Notes under the pieces: model-generated
The model's input: the letters and a program-made list of their open reading frames with translations, nothing else
What the model was told of the DNA's origin: nothing
Databases searched by the model: none
Program-made: the position numbers and the translations under genes
NCBI RefSeq assembly: GCF_001509795.1
Contig: NZ_LLZN01000001.1
Location: 310,001 to 374,000, forward strand
DNA length: 64,000 nt
Direction: 5' to 3'
Source of the DNA: Streptomyces sp. NRRL WC-3605
GTDB taxonomy: Bacteria > Actinomycetota > Actinomycetes > Streptomycetales > Streptomycetaceae
Shown here: piece by piece, positions 10,051 through 18,594 of the stretch
Layout: each line of letters begins with the position of its first letter
Position numbering within the stretch: the stretch's first letter is position 1

Positions 10051-11181
10051 ATGATTGTGTCCGTTGAGCCGACGTCCGTCGACACCGGGGCGACGGAGGA
10101 GGCCCAGGCGTTGCGACCGCACGCCGAGGACGCCTTCGCCCACGAACTGGCCGCGCTGGCCGCGCAGGACGACCGTCCGCGCCCGGCCCGTTGGAAGCTG
10201 TCGCCGTGGGCCGTGGCCACGTATCTGCTCGGCGGCACCCTCCCGGACGGCACGGTGATCACCCCGAAGTACGTGGGCCCGCGCCGCATCGTCGAGGTCG
10301 CCGTCACCACGCTCGCCACGGACCGCGCCCTGCTCCTGCTCGGCGTGCCCGGCACCGCGAAGACGTGGGTCTCCGAGCACCTGGCCGCCGCGGTCAGCGG
10401 CGACTCGACGCTGCTCGTCCAGGGCACGGCCGGCACGCCGGAGGAGGCCATCCGCTACGGCTGGAACTACGCGCGGCTGCTCGCGCACGGCCCCAGCCGG
10501 GACGCGCTGGTGCCCAGCCCGGTCATGCGGGCCATGGCGGAGGGCATGACGGCGCGGGTCGAGGAGCTGACCCGTATCCCGGCGGACGTGCAGGACACGC
10601 TGATCACGATCCTGTCGGAGAAGACGCTCCCCATACCGGAGCTGGGGCAGGAGGTGCAGGCCGTCCGCGGGTTCAACCTGATCGCCACCGCCAACGACCG
10701 GGACCGCGGGGTCAACGACCTGTCGAGCGCGCTGCGCCGCCGTTTCAACACGGTCGTGCTGCCGCTGCCGGAGAGCGCCGACGCGGAGGTGGACATCGTG
10801 TCCCGCCGCGTCGACCAGATCGGACGCTCCCTCGATCTGCCGGCGTCGCCCAACGGCATCGACGAGATCCGCCGGGTGGTGACCGTGTTCCGCGAGCTGC
10901 GCGACGGGATCACGGCCGACGGCCGGACGAAGCTGAAGTCGCCGAGCGGCACGCTCTCGACGGCCGAGGCGATCTCCGTCGTCACCAACGGCCTCGCCCT
11001 GGCCGCCCACTTCGGCGACGGGGTGCTGCGCCCGGGCGACGTCGCCGCCGGCATCCTCGGCGCCGTCGTCCGCGATCCGGCCGCCGACCGGGTCATCTGG
11101 CAGGAGTACCTGGAGGCGGTCGTCCGGGAGCGGGACGGCTGGACGGACTTCTACCGCGCCTGCCGCGAGGTGAGCGCGTGA
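10051..11181 (+). CDS. MoxR-family AAA+ ATPase (YehL-like)
   Basis: AAA+ chaperone-type ATPase of 376 residues, predicted to remodel or activate a partner through ATP hydrolysis. Walker A is GVPGTAKT at residues 98-105. The sensor-1 and arginine-finger region reads IATANDRDRGVNDLSSALRRRF. MoxR ATPases act with vWA-domain partners to insert cofactors or assemble complexes, and a vWA gene lies three genes downstream. The start at ATG 10051 follows a strong GGAGG site and removes 49 unconserved upstream codons. It ends 236 bases before the DUF5682 start. Similar to E. coli YehL by family and gene order; the client protein is unknown. Confidence 0.88.
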   Translation: MIVSVEPTSVDTGATEEAQALRPHAEDAFAHELAALAAQDDRPRPARWKLSPWAVATYLLGGTLPDGTVITPKYVGPRRIVEVAVTTLATDRALLLLGVPGTAKTWVSEHLAAAVSGDSTLLVQGTAGTPEEAIRYGWNYARLLAHGPSRDALVPSPVMRAMAEGMTARVEELTRIPADVQDTLITILSEKTLPIPELGQEVQAVRGFNLIATANDRDRGVNDLSSALRRRFNTVVLPLPESADAEVDIVSRRVDQIGRSLDLPASPNGIDEIRRVVTVFRELRDGITADGRTKLKSPSGTLSTAEAISVVTNGLALAAHFGDGVLRPGDVAAGILGAVVRDPAADRVIWQEYLEAVVRERDGWTDFYRACREVSA

Positions 11182-11417
11182 GCGACGACCTCGGATGGGG
11201 CCGCCCCGGCGGCGGATCGAAAACGGGAGGCGCGTCCGGCCGGCCGGGATCCGGCGGTCGCCGTGCGGCGGCGCGAGGGGCGACGCCGCGAGCCGCACAG
11301 GCCGGGTGAGGGGCGGCCCGGCGGCGAGGGGCCGGGTGGGGTGTGAACCGGCCGCGGCTAAGGGCCGGGTGGGGTGTGAACGGGGGACAGACGGGTGCAC
11401 GGAGCGAGGGGGTCGAT
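11182..11417. repeat. Intergenic spacer with 20-bp direct repeat before the DUF5682 gene
   Basis: An exact 20-bp direct repeat, GGGCCGGGTGGGGTGTGAAC, occurs at 11329-11348 and 11362-11381 (33-base period), with further GGCCGGGTGAGGGGCGG-like partial copies before it. The spacer holds no gene I can support. Confidence 0.7.
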
Positions 11418-13856
11418 GTGACAGGCGTTGAGGAGACCACGAGCGACGGCATGGGGGCGGGCTCCGGGGCCCGGCCCGCCGGGCCGCTGCTGCTCGGGGT
11501 ACGGCACCACGGGCCGGGGTCGGCGCGGGCGGTCCGCGCGGCCCTGGACGCGGCGCGGCCCCGCACGGTGCTGATCGAAGGGCCGCCCGAGGCCGACGCG
11601 CTGGTGCCGCTCGCCGGGGACGAGGCCATGCGGCCGCCGGTCGCCCTCCTCGCCCACGCCGTGGACGAACCCGGCCGGTCGGCGTTCTGGCCGCTCGCCG
11701 AGTTCTCCCCGGAGTGGGTGGCCCTCCGCTGGGCCCTGGAGCACCGGGTACCGGCCCGCTTCATCGACCTGCCCGCCACGCACACCCTGGCGTGGAGCAG
11801 GGACGGCGAGACGGAGTCCGAACCGACCGCCCAGCAGGAGGACGGGGAGGACGGGAAGGACGCTGAGGGTACGGAGGATGCCGGGGCCACCGCGGCCGAC
11901 GTCCGTGTCGACCCCCTGGCCGTGCTCGCCGAGACCGCCGGATACGACGATCCCGAGCGCTGGTGGGAGGACGTCGTCGAGCACCGGGGCACGGCCGGCG
12001 GGGACGTGTACGCACCCTTCCAAGGGCTGGAGGAGGCCATGGCCGCCCTGCGGGAGGTGTACGGCAGCGGCGGGCACGACCGGGACCTGGTGCGCGAGGC
12101 GTACATGCGGCTCCAGTTGCGCGCCGCTCAGCGGGAGTTCGGGGACGACGTGGCCGTCGTGTGCGGGGCGTGGCACGTGCCCGCGCTACGGCGGAAGAGC
12201 ACGGTCACCGCCGACAAGGCGCTGCTGAAGGGGCTGCCGAAGGTCAAGGCCGAGATGACCTGGGTGCCGTGGACGCACCGGAGGCTGGCCCGCGCCAGCG
12301 GCTACGGCGCGGGCATCGACTCGCCGGGGTGGTACGGGCATCTGTTCGGCGCGCCCGACCGGCCCGTGGAGCGCTGGATGACGAAGGTGGCCGGCCTGCT
12401 GCGCGAGGAGGACCGCATCGTCTCCTCGGCACACGTCATCGAGGCGGTCCGCCTCGCGGAGACACTGGCGGCGATGCGCGGCCGCCCGCTGCCGGGGCTG
12501 AGCGAGACCACCGACGCGATCCGTGCGGTCATGTGCGAGGGCTCCGACGTGCCGCTGGCGCTGATCCGGGACCAGCTGGTCGTCGGGGACGTGCTGGGGG
12601 AGGTGCCGGAGTCGGCACCGGCAGTGCCGCTCCAGCGGGACCTCGACCGGACCCAGCGCCGACTGCGGATCAGGCCGGAGGCGCTGGAGCGGGAGCTCGA
12701 GCTCGACCTGCGCAAGGAGAACGACGCCGAGCGCAGCAGGCTGCTGCACCGGTTGGGGCTGCTCGGCGTGGCCTGGGGCGAGCCGGTCGTGTCGCGGGGG
12801 AGCACCGGGACGTTCCGGGAGACATGGCGGCTGCGCTGGGAGCCGGAGCTGGCGGTGCGGGTGGCCGAGGCCGGCGTGTGGGGGACCACCGTGCTCGCCG
12901 CGGCCACCGCCAAGGCCGAGGCCGACGCCGTCGCCGCGCAGGGACTCGCCGACGTCACGGCGCTGGCCGAGCGCTGCCTGCTGGCCGAACTGCCGGACGC
13001 GCTGCCCGTGGTGATGGGCGTCCTGGCCGACCGGGCGGCGCTCGACGCGGACGTCGGGCATCTCGCGCAGGCCCTGCCGGCGCTGGTGCGCTCCCTGCGG
13101 TACGGCGACGTACGCGGCACCGACACCGGCGCGCTGGCGGAGGTGGCGGCCGGACTCGCCGAGCGGGTCTTCGTCGGCCTGCCCCCGGCCTGCGTCGGGC
13201 TGGACGCGGACGCGGCGGACGAGATGCGCCGCCACGTGGACGCGGTGCACGGCGCCCTGGGGCTGCTCGGGGACGCGGTCACCGGGATGCGGCCCCGTTG
13301 GCACGGGGTGCTGCGGGTGCTGTCCGGCCGGGACACCGTGCCCGGCGTCATCAGGGGGCGCGCGGTGCGGCTGCTCCTGGACGACGGTGAGCTGCGGCAG
13401 GAGGACGCCGCGCGGCTGATGGGGCTGGCGTTGTCGCCGGGGACCCCGCCGGCGGAGGCGGCGGCCTGGATCGAGGGCTTTGTCGGCGGCGGATCCGGCG
13501 GCGGGATGCTTCTCGTGCACGACGAGCGGCTGCTCGGCCTGGTCGACACCTGGCTGACGGGCGTCCCGGCGGAGGCGTTCACCGACGTGCTGCCGCTGCT
13601 GCGGCGCACCTTCTCGGCGTACGAGCCGGGTGTCCGGCGCACGCTCGGCGAGCTGGTGCGGCGGGGACCGGGGGAGCGGCAGGGGGTGGGCACCGCCGGG
13701 GGCGGGATACCCGGCTTCGCCGACGAGCTGGACATCGAGCGGGCGGACGCGGTGGTGCCGGTCGTACGCCTGCTGCTGGGACTGGACGGGACGGAGGACG
13801 GGGCCGCCGGGCGCGGCCGCCCCGCCGCCGGCGACCTTGTGGGGGCGAGCGGATGA
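11418..13856 (+). CDS. DUF5682 family protein (YehM-like), possibly TraB/EreA-like fold
   Basis: An 812-residue protein between the MoxR and vWA genes. Near the N-terminus is LGVRHHGPGSARAV followed by RTVLIEGPPEADAL, and around residue 246 is VVCGAWHVPAL. Paired His-containing GxxH-like strands and an I-E-G-P strand recall the TraB/TIKI and erythromycin-esterase/ChaN families, so a metal-dependent hydrolase-like N-terminal domain is possible (inference). The C-terminal half is helical and Leu/Ala-rich. The GTG at 11418 follows GGAGCGAGGGGG; an upstream frame extension runs into the direct repeats and looks spurious. Its TGA overlaps the ATG of the next short frame (ATGA). Homologous in context to E. 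coli YehM. Confidence 0.82.
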   Translation: MTGVEETTSDGMGAGSGARPAGPLLLGVRHHGPGSARAVRAALDAARPRTVLIEGPPEADALVPLAGDEAMRPPVALLAHAVDEPGRSAFWPLAEFSPEWVALRWALEHRVPARFIDLPATHTLAWSRDGETESEPTAQQEDGEDGKDAEGTEDAGATAADVRVDPLAVLAETAGYDDPERWWEDVVEHRGTAGGDVYAPFQGLEEAMAALREVYGSGGHDRDLVREAYMRLQLRAAQREFGDDVAVVCGAWHVPALRRKSTVTADKALLKGLPKVKAEMTWVPWTHRRLARASGYGAGIDSPGWYGHLFGAPDRPVERWMTKVAGLLREEDRIVSSAHVIEAVRLAETLAAMRGRPLPGLSETTDAIRAVMCEGSDVPLALIRDQLVVGDVLGEVPESAPAVPLQRDLDRTQRRLRIRPEALERELELDLRKENDAERSRLLHRLGLLGVAWGEPVVSRGSTGTFRETWRLRWEPELAVRVAEAGVWGTTVLAAATAKAEADAVAAQGLADVTALAERCLLAELPDALPVVMGVLADRAALDADVGHLAQALPALVRSLRYGDVRGTDTGALAEVAAGLAERVFVGLPPACVGLDADAADEMRRHVDAVHGALGLLGDAVTGMRPRWHGVLRVLSGRDTVPGVIRGRAVRLLLDDGELRQEDAARLMGLALSPGTPPAEAAAWIEGFVGGGSGGGMLLVHDERLLGLVDTWLTGVPAEAFTDVLPLLRRTFSAYEPGVRRTLGELVRRGPGERQGVGTAGGGIPGFADELDIERADAVVPVVRLLLGLDGTEDGAAGRGRPAAGDLVGASG

Positions 13857-14020
13857 CGACCGAGGGACTGCTGGAGCGCGGGGATCACGCCGGCACCGGA
13901 ACGCCTGCTACCACGCGGCAACCGCGCCGCACCCCGGCCAACGGCAAGGCGGCGACGCCCCGCACCGTGCCGGTGATGCCCCTGTGGGAGCGGCGGCGCC
14001 ACGAGGGGGTGTGGCGGTGA
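13853..14020 (+). CDS. Short hypothetical ORF (55 aa) between DUF5682 and vWA genes
   Basis: A 56-codon frame starts at an ATG overlapping the DUF5682 stop codon (ATGA). It runs MTTEGLLERGDH, is rich in Thr, Arg and Pro, and ends RRRHEGVWR before TGA. No domain is recognised. Its last codons form the first partial unit of the tandem repeat that follows. Direct overlap with the upstream stop supports translational coupling, but it might instead be a degenerate linker. I would not assign a function. Confidence 0.4.
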   Translation: MTTEGLLERGDHAGTGTPATTRQPRRTPANGKAATPRTVPVMPLWERRRHEGVWR

Positions 14021-14172
14021 GGCAGGTGGCGGCGCACGGTGTCCACGAGGGGGCGTGGAAGTGAGGCGAGTGGCGGCGCACGGTGTCCACGAAGCGGGCG
14101 TGGCGGTGAGGCGGGTGTCTACGCGCGGGATCCAGGAAGGGGCCTGGCGGTGAGGCAGGCGGAGACGCAGGC
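13991..14172. repeat. 44/45-bp tandem repeat carrying overlapping stop/start codons
   Basis: Three full imperfect units begin at 14017, 14061 and 14106 (44, 45 and 44 bases), with a partial unit before and one after starting at 14150. Each begins GTGAGGC and ends near GCGTGG(A/C)(A/G). Units one and two share the core GCGGCGCACGGTGTCCACGA. The GTGA at the unit junction lets a TGA stop overlap a GTG start, so the array reads as successive short frames ending in EGVWR, EGAWK and EGAWR. Confidence 0.75.
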
Positions 14173-14260
14173 GGTGGTGACGCACAGGGTCCGCGAGGGG
14201 AGCACGCGGACGAACCGGACGAACCCGTGGCGGGAACGGTGTCGAAGGGGGACACGCTGA
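14150..14260 (+). CDS. Possible short ORF (36 aa) coupled to the vWA gene
   Basis: This frame starts at a GTG overlapping the previous repeat frame's TGA and ends with a TGA that overlaps the ATG of the vWA gene (TGATG at 14258-14262). Composition is Arg/Thr-rich without a known domain. The only support is the precise overlap at both ends; it may be a translational-coupling leader or chance. Confidence 0.25.
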   Translation: MRQAETQAVVTHRVREGSTRTNRTNPWRERCRRGTR

Positions 14261-15423
14261 TGACGACCGAACTGAGGGACCCGGCGAGCGAGCGGCTGCG
14301 CCGCTGGCGGCTGGTACTGGGGGGAAACGACGCCGACGGCACCGGATGCGCGCTCTCCGGCAAGGACGCCGCGATGGACGGAGCGCTCACCGCCCTCTAC
14401 GGCAGAGGGGACAAGAAGCAGACGGGCAAGGACCGTTCGGCGGGGCTCGGGGCCTCGGCGCCGTCCGTGGCCCGCTGGCTGGGGGACATCCGGACCTACT
14501 TCCCCTCCTCCGTCGTGCAGGTCATGCAGCGGGACGCCATCGACCGGCTCGGGCTGTCCACGCTCCTGCTGGAACCGGAGATGCTGGAGGCCGTCGAGGC
14601 CGACGTGCACCTCGTCGGCACGCTCCTCTCGCTCAACCGGGCCATGCCGGAGACCACGAAGGAGACGGCGCGGGCCGTCGTGCGCAAGGTCGTCGAGGAC
14701 CTGGAGAAGCGGCTCGCCACCCGCACCCGCGCCACCCTCACCGGCGCCCTCGACCGCAGCGCCCGGATCAACCGGCCGCGCCATCACGACATCGACTGGA
14801 ACCGCACGATCGCGGCCAACCTCAAGCACTACCTGCCCGAGTACCGCACGATCGTGCCGGAGCGGCTCATCGGCTACGGGCGGGCCTCGCAGTCGGTGAA
14901 GAAGGAGGTCGTGCTCTGCATCGACCAGTCCGGGTCGATGGCGGCGTCCGTGGTGTACGCCTCGGTGTTCGGGGCCGTGCTGGCGTCCATGCGGTCCATC
15001 GACACCCGGCTCGTCGTCTTCGACACGGCGGTCGTCGATCTGACCGACCAGCTGGACGATCCCGTCGACGTCCTCTTCGGCACCCAGCTCGGCGGTGGCA
15101 CCGACATCAACCGGGCGCTCGCGTACTGCCAGTCGCAGATCACCCGTCCCGCCGAGACGGTGGTGGTGCTGATCAGCGACCTGTACGAGGGCGGCATACG
15201 CGACGAGATGCTCAAGCGGGTCGCGGCGATGAAGGCGTCGGGAGTGCAGTTCGTGGCCCTGCTGGCGCTGTCCGACGAGGGGGCGCCCGCCTACGACCGT
15301 GAACACGCGGCGGCGCTCGCGGCGTTGGGTGCGCCGGCCTTCGCCTGCACGCCCGACCTGTTCCCGGAGGTGATGGCGGCGGCCATCGAGAAGCGGCCGA
15401 TCCCGGTGCCGGACATGCCCTGA
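14260..15423 (+). CDS. vWA domain protein (YehP-like), partner of MoxR ATPase
   Basis: A 387-residue cytoplasmic protein with a C-terminal von Willebrand factor A domain. The metal-ion-dependent adhesion site is intact: D222-Q-S-G-S, then GGGTD and LISDLYEGG supplying the later Thr and Asp ligands. The N-terminal half is helical and has no signal peptide. vWA proteins of this type work with MoxR ATPases, which fits the gene 4 kb upstream. The start is ATG 14260 with GAAGGGGG in front, overlapping the stop of the preceding short frame. Similar to E. coli YehP by family. Role unknown; binding of a shared client is inference. Confidence 0.87.
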   Translation: MTTELRDPASERLRRWRLVLGGNDADGTGCALSGKDAAMDGALTALYGRGDKKQTGKDRSAGLGASAPSVARWLGDIRTYFPSSVVQVMQRDAIDRLGLSTLLLEPEMLEAVEADVHLVGTLLSLNRAMPETTKETARAVVRKVVEDLEKRLATRTRATLTGALDRSARINRPRHHDIDWNRTIAANLKHYLPEYRTIVPERLIGYGRASQSVKKEVVLCIDQSGSMAASVVYASVFGAVLASMRSIDTRLVVFDTAVVDLTDQLDDPVDVLFGTQLGGGTDINRALAYCQSQITRPAETVVVLISDLYEGGIRDEMLKRVAAMKASGVQFVALLALSDEGAPAYDREHAAALAALGAPAFACTPDLFPEVMAAAIEKRPIPVPDMP

Positions 15424-15629
15424 CGGGCCGTCGCCGGTCAGGTGACGGCCCACTGCTCCCGGACCCCGGGCAGGAAAACGGACATGAGTGCCCATCGGTC
15501 ACAGAGGGCTTGCGCGACCTCGGGAGGGGCGTGCGAGGATCGGCGTTCCGCCAGCGGTGTGGTGTGTTCCGTAAGCGCATACACCCCGGCTCCCCGTCCT
15601 TCGCCCACCCCCACGGGAGGACCCCCGCC

Positions 15630-16580
15630 GTGTCCCGGCCCGCCGCCTCACCGGGTGCCGTACCGCGCGTGCTCCAGCTGGTGCTGCTCCTCGGCGGACT
15701 CTTCGTGCTCGGACTCCTCTGGGGGGAACGGGCCGACGCGGCGGAGCGTGTGGGGGACGACGTGCCGTCACCGGCGGCGAGCCGGGATGTGGCTCCGCGT
15801 GAGACGTCGCCGGTTCTGCCGTCGGTGGTCCCGCCCGTGCGCGACCTCGTCCGGAGCGTGACCGAGGACGTGACGCGGACCGTCGGGGAGACGGTCTCCG
15901 GAGCACTCACCGAGGTGCGGGAGCAGCTGCCCCCGGCCCCGGTGCCGCCGGTCGCGTCACCGGCACCGACACCGCCCGGGATGCCTGACTGGCCCGGTGC
16001 GGAGGTGCCCGGCCTGCCGGACCCGCCTGCCGCCGAACCGCCGGTCCTGCCGGATCTCCCCGATCTCCCCGATCTCCCTCAGGTCCCTGATCTCCCCGAT
16101 CTCACCGACGTCTCGGGCCTGCCCGTACCGCCCGCCCCCGAAGAGGCCGCTGAGACCGCGCCGGCGCACGAGACCGCCGCGGAGGAGCCGGGGCTTCACC
16201 GGGACCACACGGGACGTACCGCTGACGGGCGGACCGGTGCGTACGGCCCCTGGGGCGATCCGCGCGGTGCCCAGTCACTCCCCGCCGCCGTCCGGACCGG
16301 GGCGGACGACACGGCGCCCGCCGCCATGGAAGCCGTTGCCGCCCAGCCGGACGCACGGTTCGGATACGGCCCCGTGCGGCAAGGGCCGGCGGATCATCCG
16401 GCCGGTGTGCCGGGCAACCGTTCGAGCGGTGACAACAACGGCCCCCGGTGCGCGGACGCCCACGCGGTGTCCGTGGAGTACGACCGGGTGCCGGTGCGAC
16501 TGGTGCCCGGCGTCGCCGTCCGCGCGGAGGTGGACGAGACGCGGGACCGGGACGGGGACGTCCCGGTCTCGCCCGCCTAG
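15630..16580 (+). CDS. Pro/Asp-rich exported or membrane-anchored hypothetical protein
   Basis: A 316-residue protein with an N-terminal hydrophobic segment (VLQLVLLLGGLFVLGLLWG) ending ADAAE, so it is exported or anchored by a signal-type helix. The middle has a run of LPDLPD repeats (coded by nucleotide repeats near 16056-16105), then an Asp/Glu/Pro-rich linker and a short C-terminal segment. I recognise no enzyme domain. The GTG at 15630 follows GGGAGGA at a good distance; an upstream extension of 40 codons is Arg-rich and unlikely. A cell-surface or wall-spanning role is inference from composition. Confidence 0.7.
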   Translation: MSRPAASPGAVPRVLQLVLLLGGLFVLGLLWGERADAAERVGDDVPSPAASRDVAPRETSPVLPSVVPPVRDLVRSVTEDVTRTVGETVSGALTEVREQLPPAPVPPVASPAPTPPGMPDWPGAEVPGLPDPPAAEPPVLPDLPDLPDLPQVPDLPDLTDVSGLPVPPAPEEAAETAPAHETAAEEPGLHRDHTGRTADGRTGAYGPWGDPRGAQSLPAAVRTGADDTAPAAMEAVAAQPDARFGYGPVRQGPADHPAGVPGNRSSGDNNGPRCADAHAVSVEYDRVPVRLVPGVAVRAEVDETRDRDGDVPVSPA

Positions 16581-17092
16581 CCGCCGTACGGACCGCCGGC
16601 CCGGCGGGGTCCCCCGGTCGACCGCGCCGCCTCACAGCCCGCAGCCCGCAGCCCGCAGGCCAGGCAACCGCCCCGCTTCACAGCCCGCAGCCCGCAGCCC
16701 GCAGCTGGCGGCCCGCGGCCCGCGGCCCCGGTCGCCGGGTCGGCGCCACCTCGTCCGCGCTCCGGCCCCGCCACACCGGCGGCGACCGGCGCCCGTGACG
16801 CGCCCGCCCCCGGCACCAGTGCCCCCGGCATCAGTGCCCCCGGCATCAGTGCCCCCGGCACCAGTGCCGCCAGCCCGCACCAGCGCCCCGCCCGCCATGC
16901 CGCACAGCACCCCGGCGTCATCTGAAACGCCGGCCATCAGACTCGCGGGTGGACGGACCCGGACGGCTGAAAGCCGTCGGTCGTTCGGGTCCGGACCCCG
17001 CGGACCGGCCGTGGTGATCCCCATTGGGGTGGGGGTCACCCCGGCCAGGGCCTGCCGAAGCGGCTTTCTTCCGCCGCTTCCGGGCTGTTCAG
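16581..17092. repeat. Non-coding region with CAGCCCG and CAGTGCCCCCGGCAT short tandem repeats
   Basis: Two repeat patches are visible. CAGCCCG-type 7-mers occur in two clusters at about 16632-16660 and 16680-16705. A 15-bp unit CAGTGCCCCCGGCAT/CAC is repeated about four times at 16815-16870. A small hairpin (GACGGCtgaaAGCCGTC) lies near 16961-16977. No gene with good codon usage is seen. Confidence 0.6.
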
Positions 17093-17130
17093 GGCGCCGC
17101 ATCGGGTCAACCCCAGCCCGATGCGGCGCC
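17093..17130 (+). terminator. Perfect 14-bp stem hairpin upstream of sucC
   Basis: GGCGCCGCATCGGG at 17093-17106 pairs without mismatch with CCCGATGCGGCGCC at 17117-17130 across a 10-base loop. It could end transcripts from the left or the 3' end of an RNA made in this gap. No T-tract follows. Confidence 0.6.
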
Positions 17131-17224
17131 TCCCCTTCGTCCACGCGTTCGGCACGGCGTGCCAGTGATATCCACCGATCGCGGCATCATGTGACAGGTA
17201 TCACCGCTCACGTGTGAGATGCGA

Positions 17225-17253
17225 TTTAGAGAGGTCCGCCCGGCGGCGATAAC
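17225..17253 (+). promoter_or_regulatory. Putative sucCD promoter
   Basis: TTTAGA at 17225-17230 and GATAAC at 17248-17253 are separated by 17 bases and sit about 130 bases before sucC. This is the best sigma-70-like match in the region; not tested. Confidence 0.4.
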
Positions 17254-17385
17254 CTGCGAGACGGACATGCCGCGCGCTCGGACACCGTGTGCGCCTCCCT
17301 TGTGACAGAGCGGACGTCACGTTGCCCTTCGCGGCACGCCCACGCATCCAACGAACCGCGAGATCACTGATAGGGACGGAAGCGC

Positions 17386-18567
17386 GTGGACCTGTTCGAG
17401 TACCAGGCGAGGGACCTCTTCGCCAAGCACGATGTACCGGTGCTGGCCGGTGAAGTCATCGACACGCCTGAGGCGGCCCGCGCAGCCACTGAGCGTCTCG
17501 GTGGCAAGTCCGTCGTCAAGGCCCAGGTGAAGGTCGGTGGCCGCGGCAAGGCCGGCGGCGTGAAGCTGGCCGCGAGCGCGGACGAGGCCGTGGCCCGTGC
17601 GACCGACATCCTCGGCATGGACATCAAGGGCCACACGGTCCACAAGGTGATGATCGCCGAGACGGCCCCGGAGATCCTGGAGGAGTACTACGTCTCCTTC
17701 CTCCTCGACCGTGCCAACCGCACCTTCCTCTCCATCGCGTCCGTCGAGGGCGGCATGGAGATCGAGGAGGTGGCGGCCACCCGTCCGGACGCCGTCGCCA
17801 AGATCGCGATCGACGCCATCGACGGCGTGGACGAGGCCAAGGCCCGCGAGATCGTCGAGGCCGCCAAGTTCCCGGCCGAGGTCGCGGACAAGGTCGCCAA
17901 CGTCCTGATCAGGCTGTGGGACACCTTCATCAAGTCGGACGCCCTCCTCGTCGAGGTCAACCCGCTCGCGAAGGTCGCCTCCGGTGACGTCATCGCCCTG
18001 GACGGCAAGGTGTCGCTCGACGACAACGCCGAGTTCCGTCACCCCGAGTACGAGGAGCTCCACGACAAGGCCGCGGCGAACCCGCTCGAGGCCGCTGCCA
18101 AGGAGAAGAACCTCAACTACGTCAAGCTCGACGGCGAGGTCGGCATCATCGGCAACGGCGCGGGTCTCGTCATGAGCACCCTGGACGTCGTCGCGTACGC
18201 CGGTGAGAAGCACGGCAACGTCAAGCCAGCCAACTTCCTGGACATCGGCGGTGGCGCCTCCGCCCAGGTCATGGCCAACGGCCTCGAGATCATCCTCGGC
18301 GACCCGGACGTCAAGTCCGTCTTCGTCAACGTCTTCGGTGGCATCACCGCCTGTGACGAGGTCGCCAACGGCATCGTCCAGGCCCTGAAGCTGCTCGAGG
18401 ACCGCGGCGAGAACGTCACCAAGCCGCTCGTCGTCCGCCTCGACGGCAACAACGCCGAGCTCGGCCGGCAGATCCTCACCGACGCCAACCACCCGCTGGT
18501 GCAGCGCGTCGACACCATGGACGGCGCGGCCGACAAGGCCGCCGAGCTGGCCCACGCCGCCAAGTAA
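17386..18567 (+). CDS. sucC: Succinyl-CoA synthetase beta subunit (ADP-forming)
   Basis: Beta subunit of succinyl-CoA ligase, TCA cycle: succinyl-CoA + phosphate + ADP (or GDP) gives succinate, CoA and ATP (GTP). The 393 residues match the usual family length. The N-terminal ATP-grasp domain begins [15 protein letters not shown] and contains [15 protein letters not shown]; the C-terminal CoA-ligase domain has [11 protein letters not shown] and the [13 protein letters not shown] segment. The start is the GTG at 17386 after GGGACGGAAG. sucD follows after 27 bases, so the pair is an operon encoding the alpha-beta complex. Confidence 0.97.
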   Translation: MDLFEYQARDLFAKHDVPVLAGEVIDTPEAARAATERLGGKSVVKAQVKVGGRGKAGGVKLAASADEAVARATDILGMDIKGHTVHKVMIAETAPEILEEYYVSFLLDRANRTFLSIASVEGGMEIEEVAATRPDAVAKIAIDAIDGVDEAKAREIVEAAKFPAEVADKVANVLIRLWDTFIKSDALLVEVNPLAKVASGDVIALDGKVSLDDNAEFRHPEYEELHDKAAANPLEAAAKEKNLNYVKLDGEVGIIGNGAGLVMSTLDVVAYAGEKHGNVKPANFLDIGGGASAQVMANGLEIILGDPDVKSVFVNVFGGITACDEVANGIVQALKLLEDRGENVTKPLVVRLDGNNAELGRQILTDANHPLVQRVDTMDGAADKAAELAHAAK

Positions 18568-18594
18568 GCACTCAGGACGAGGACACAACACACC

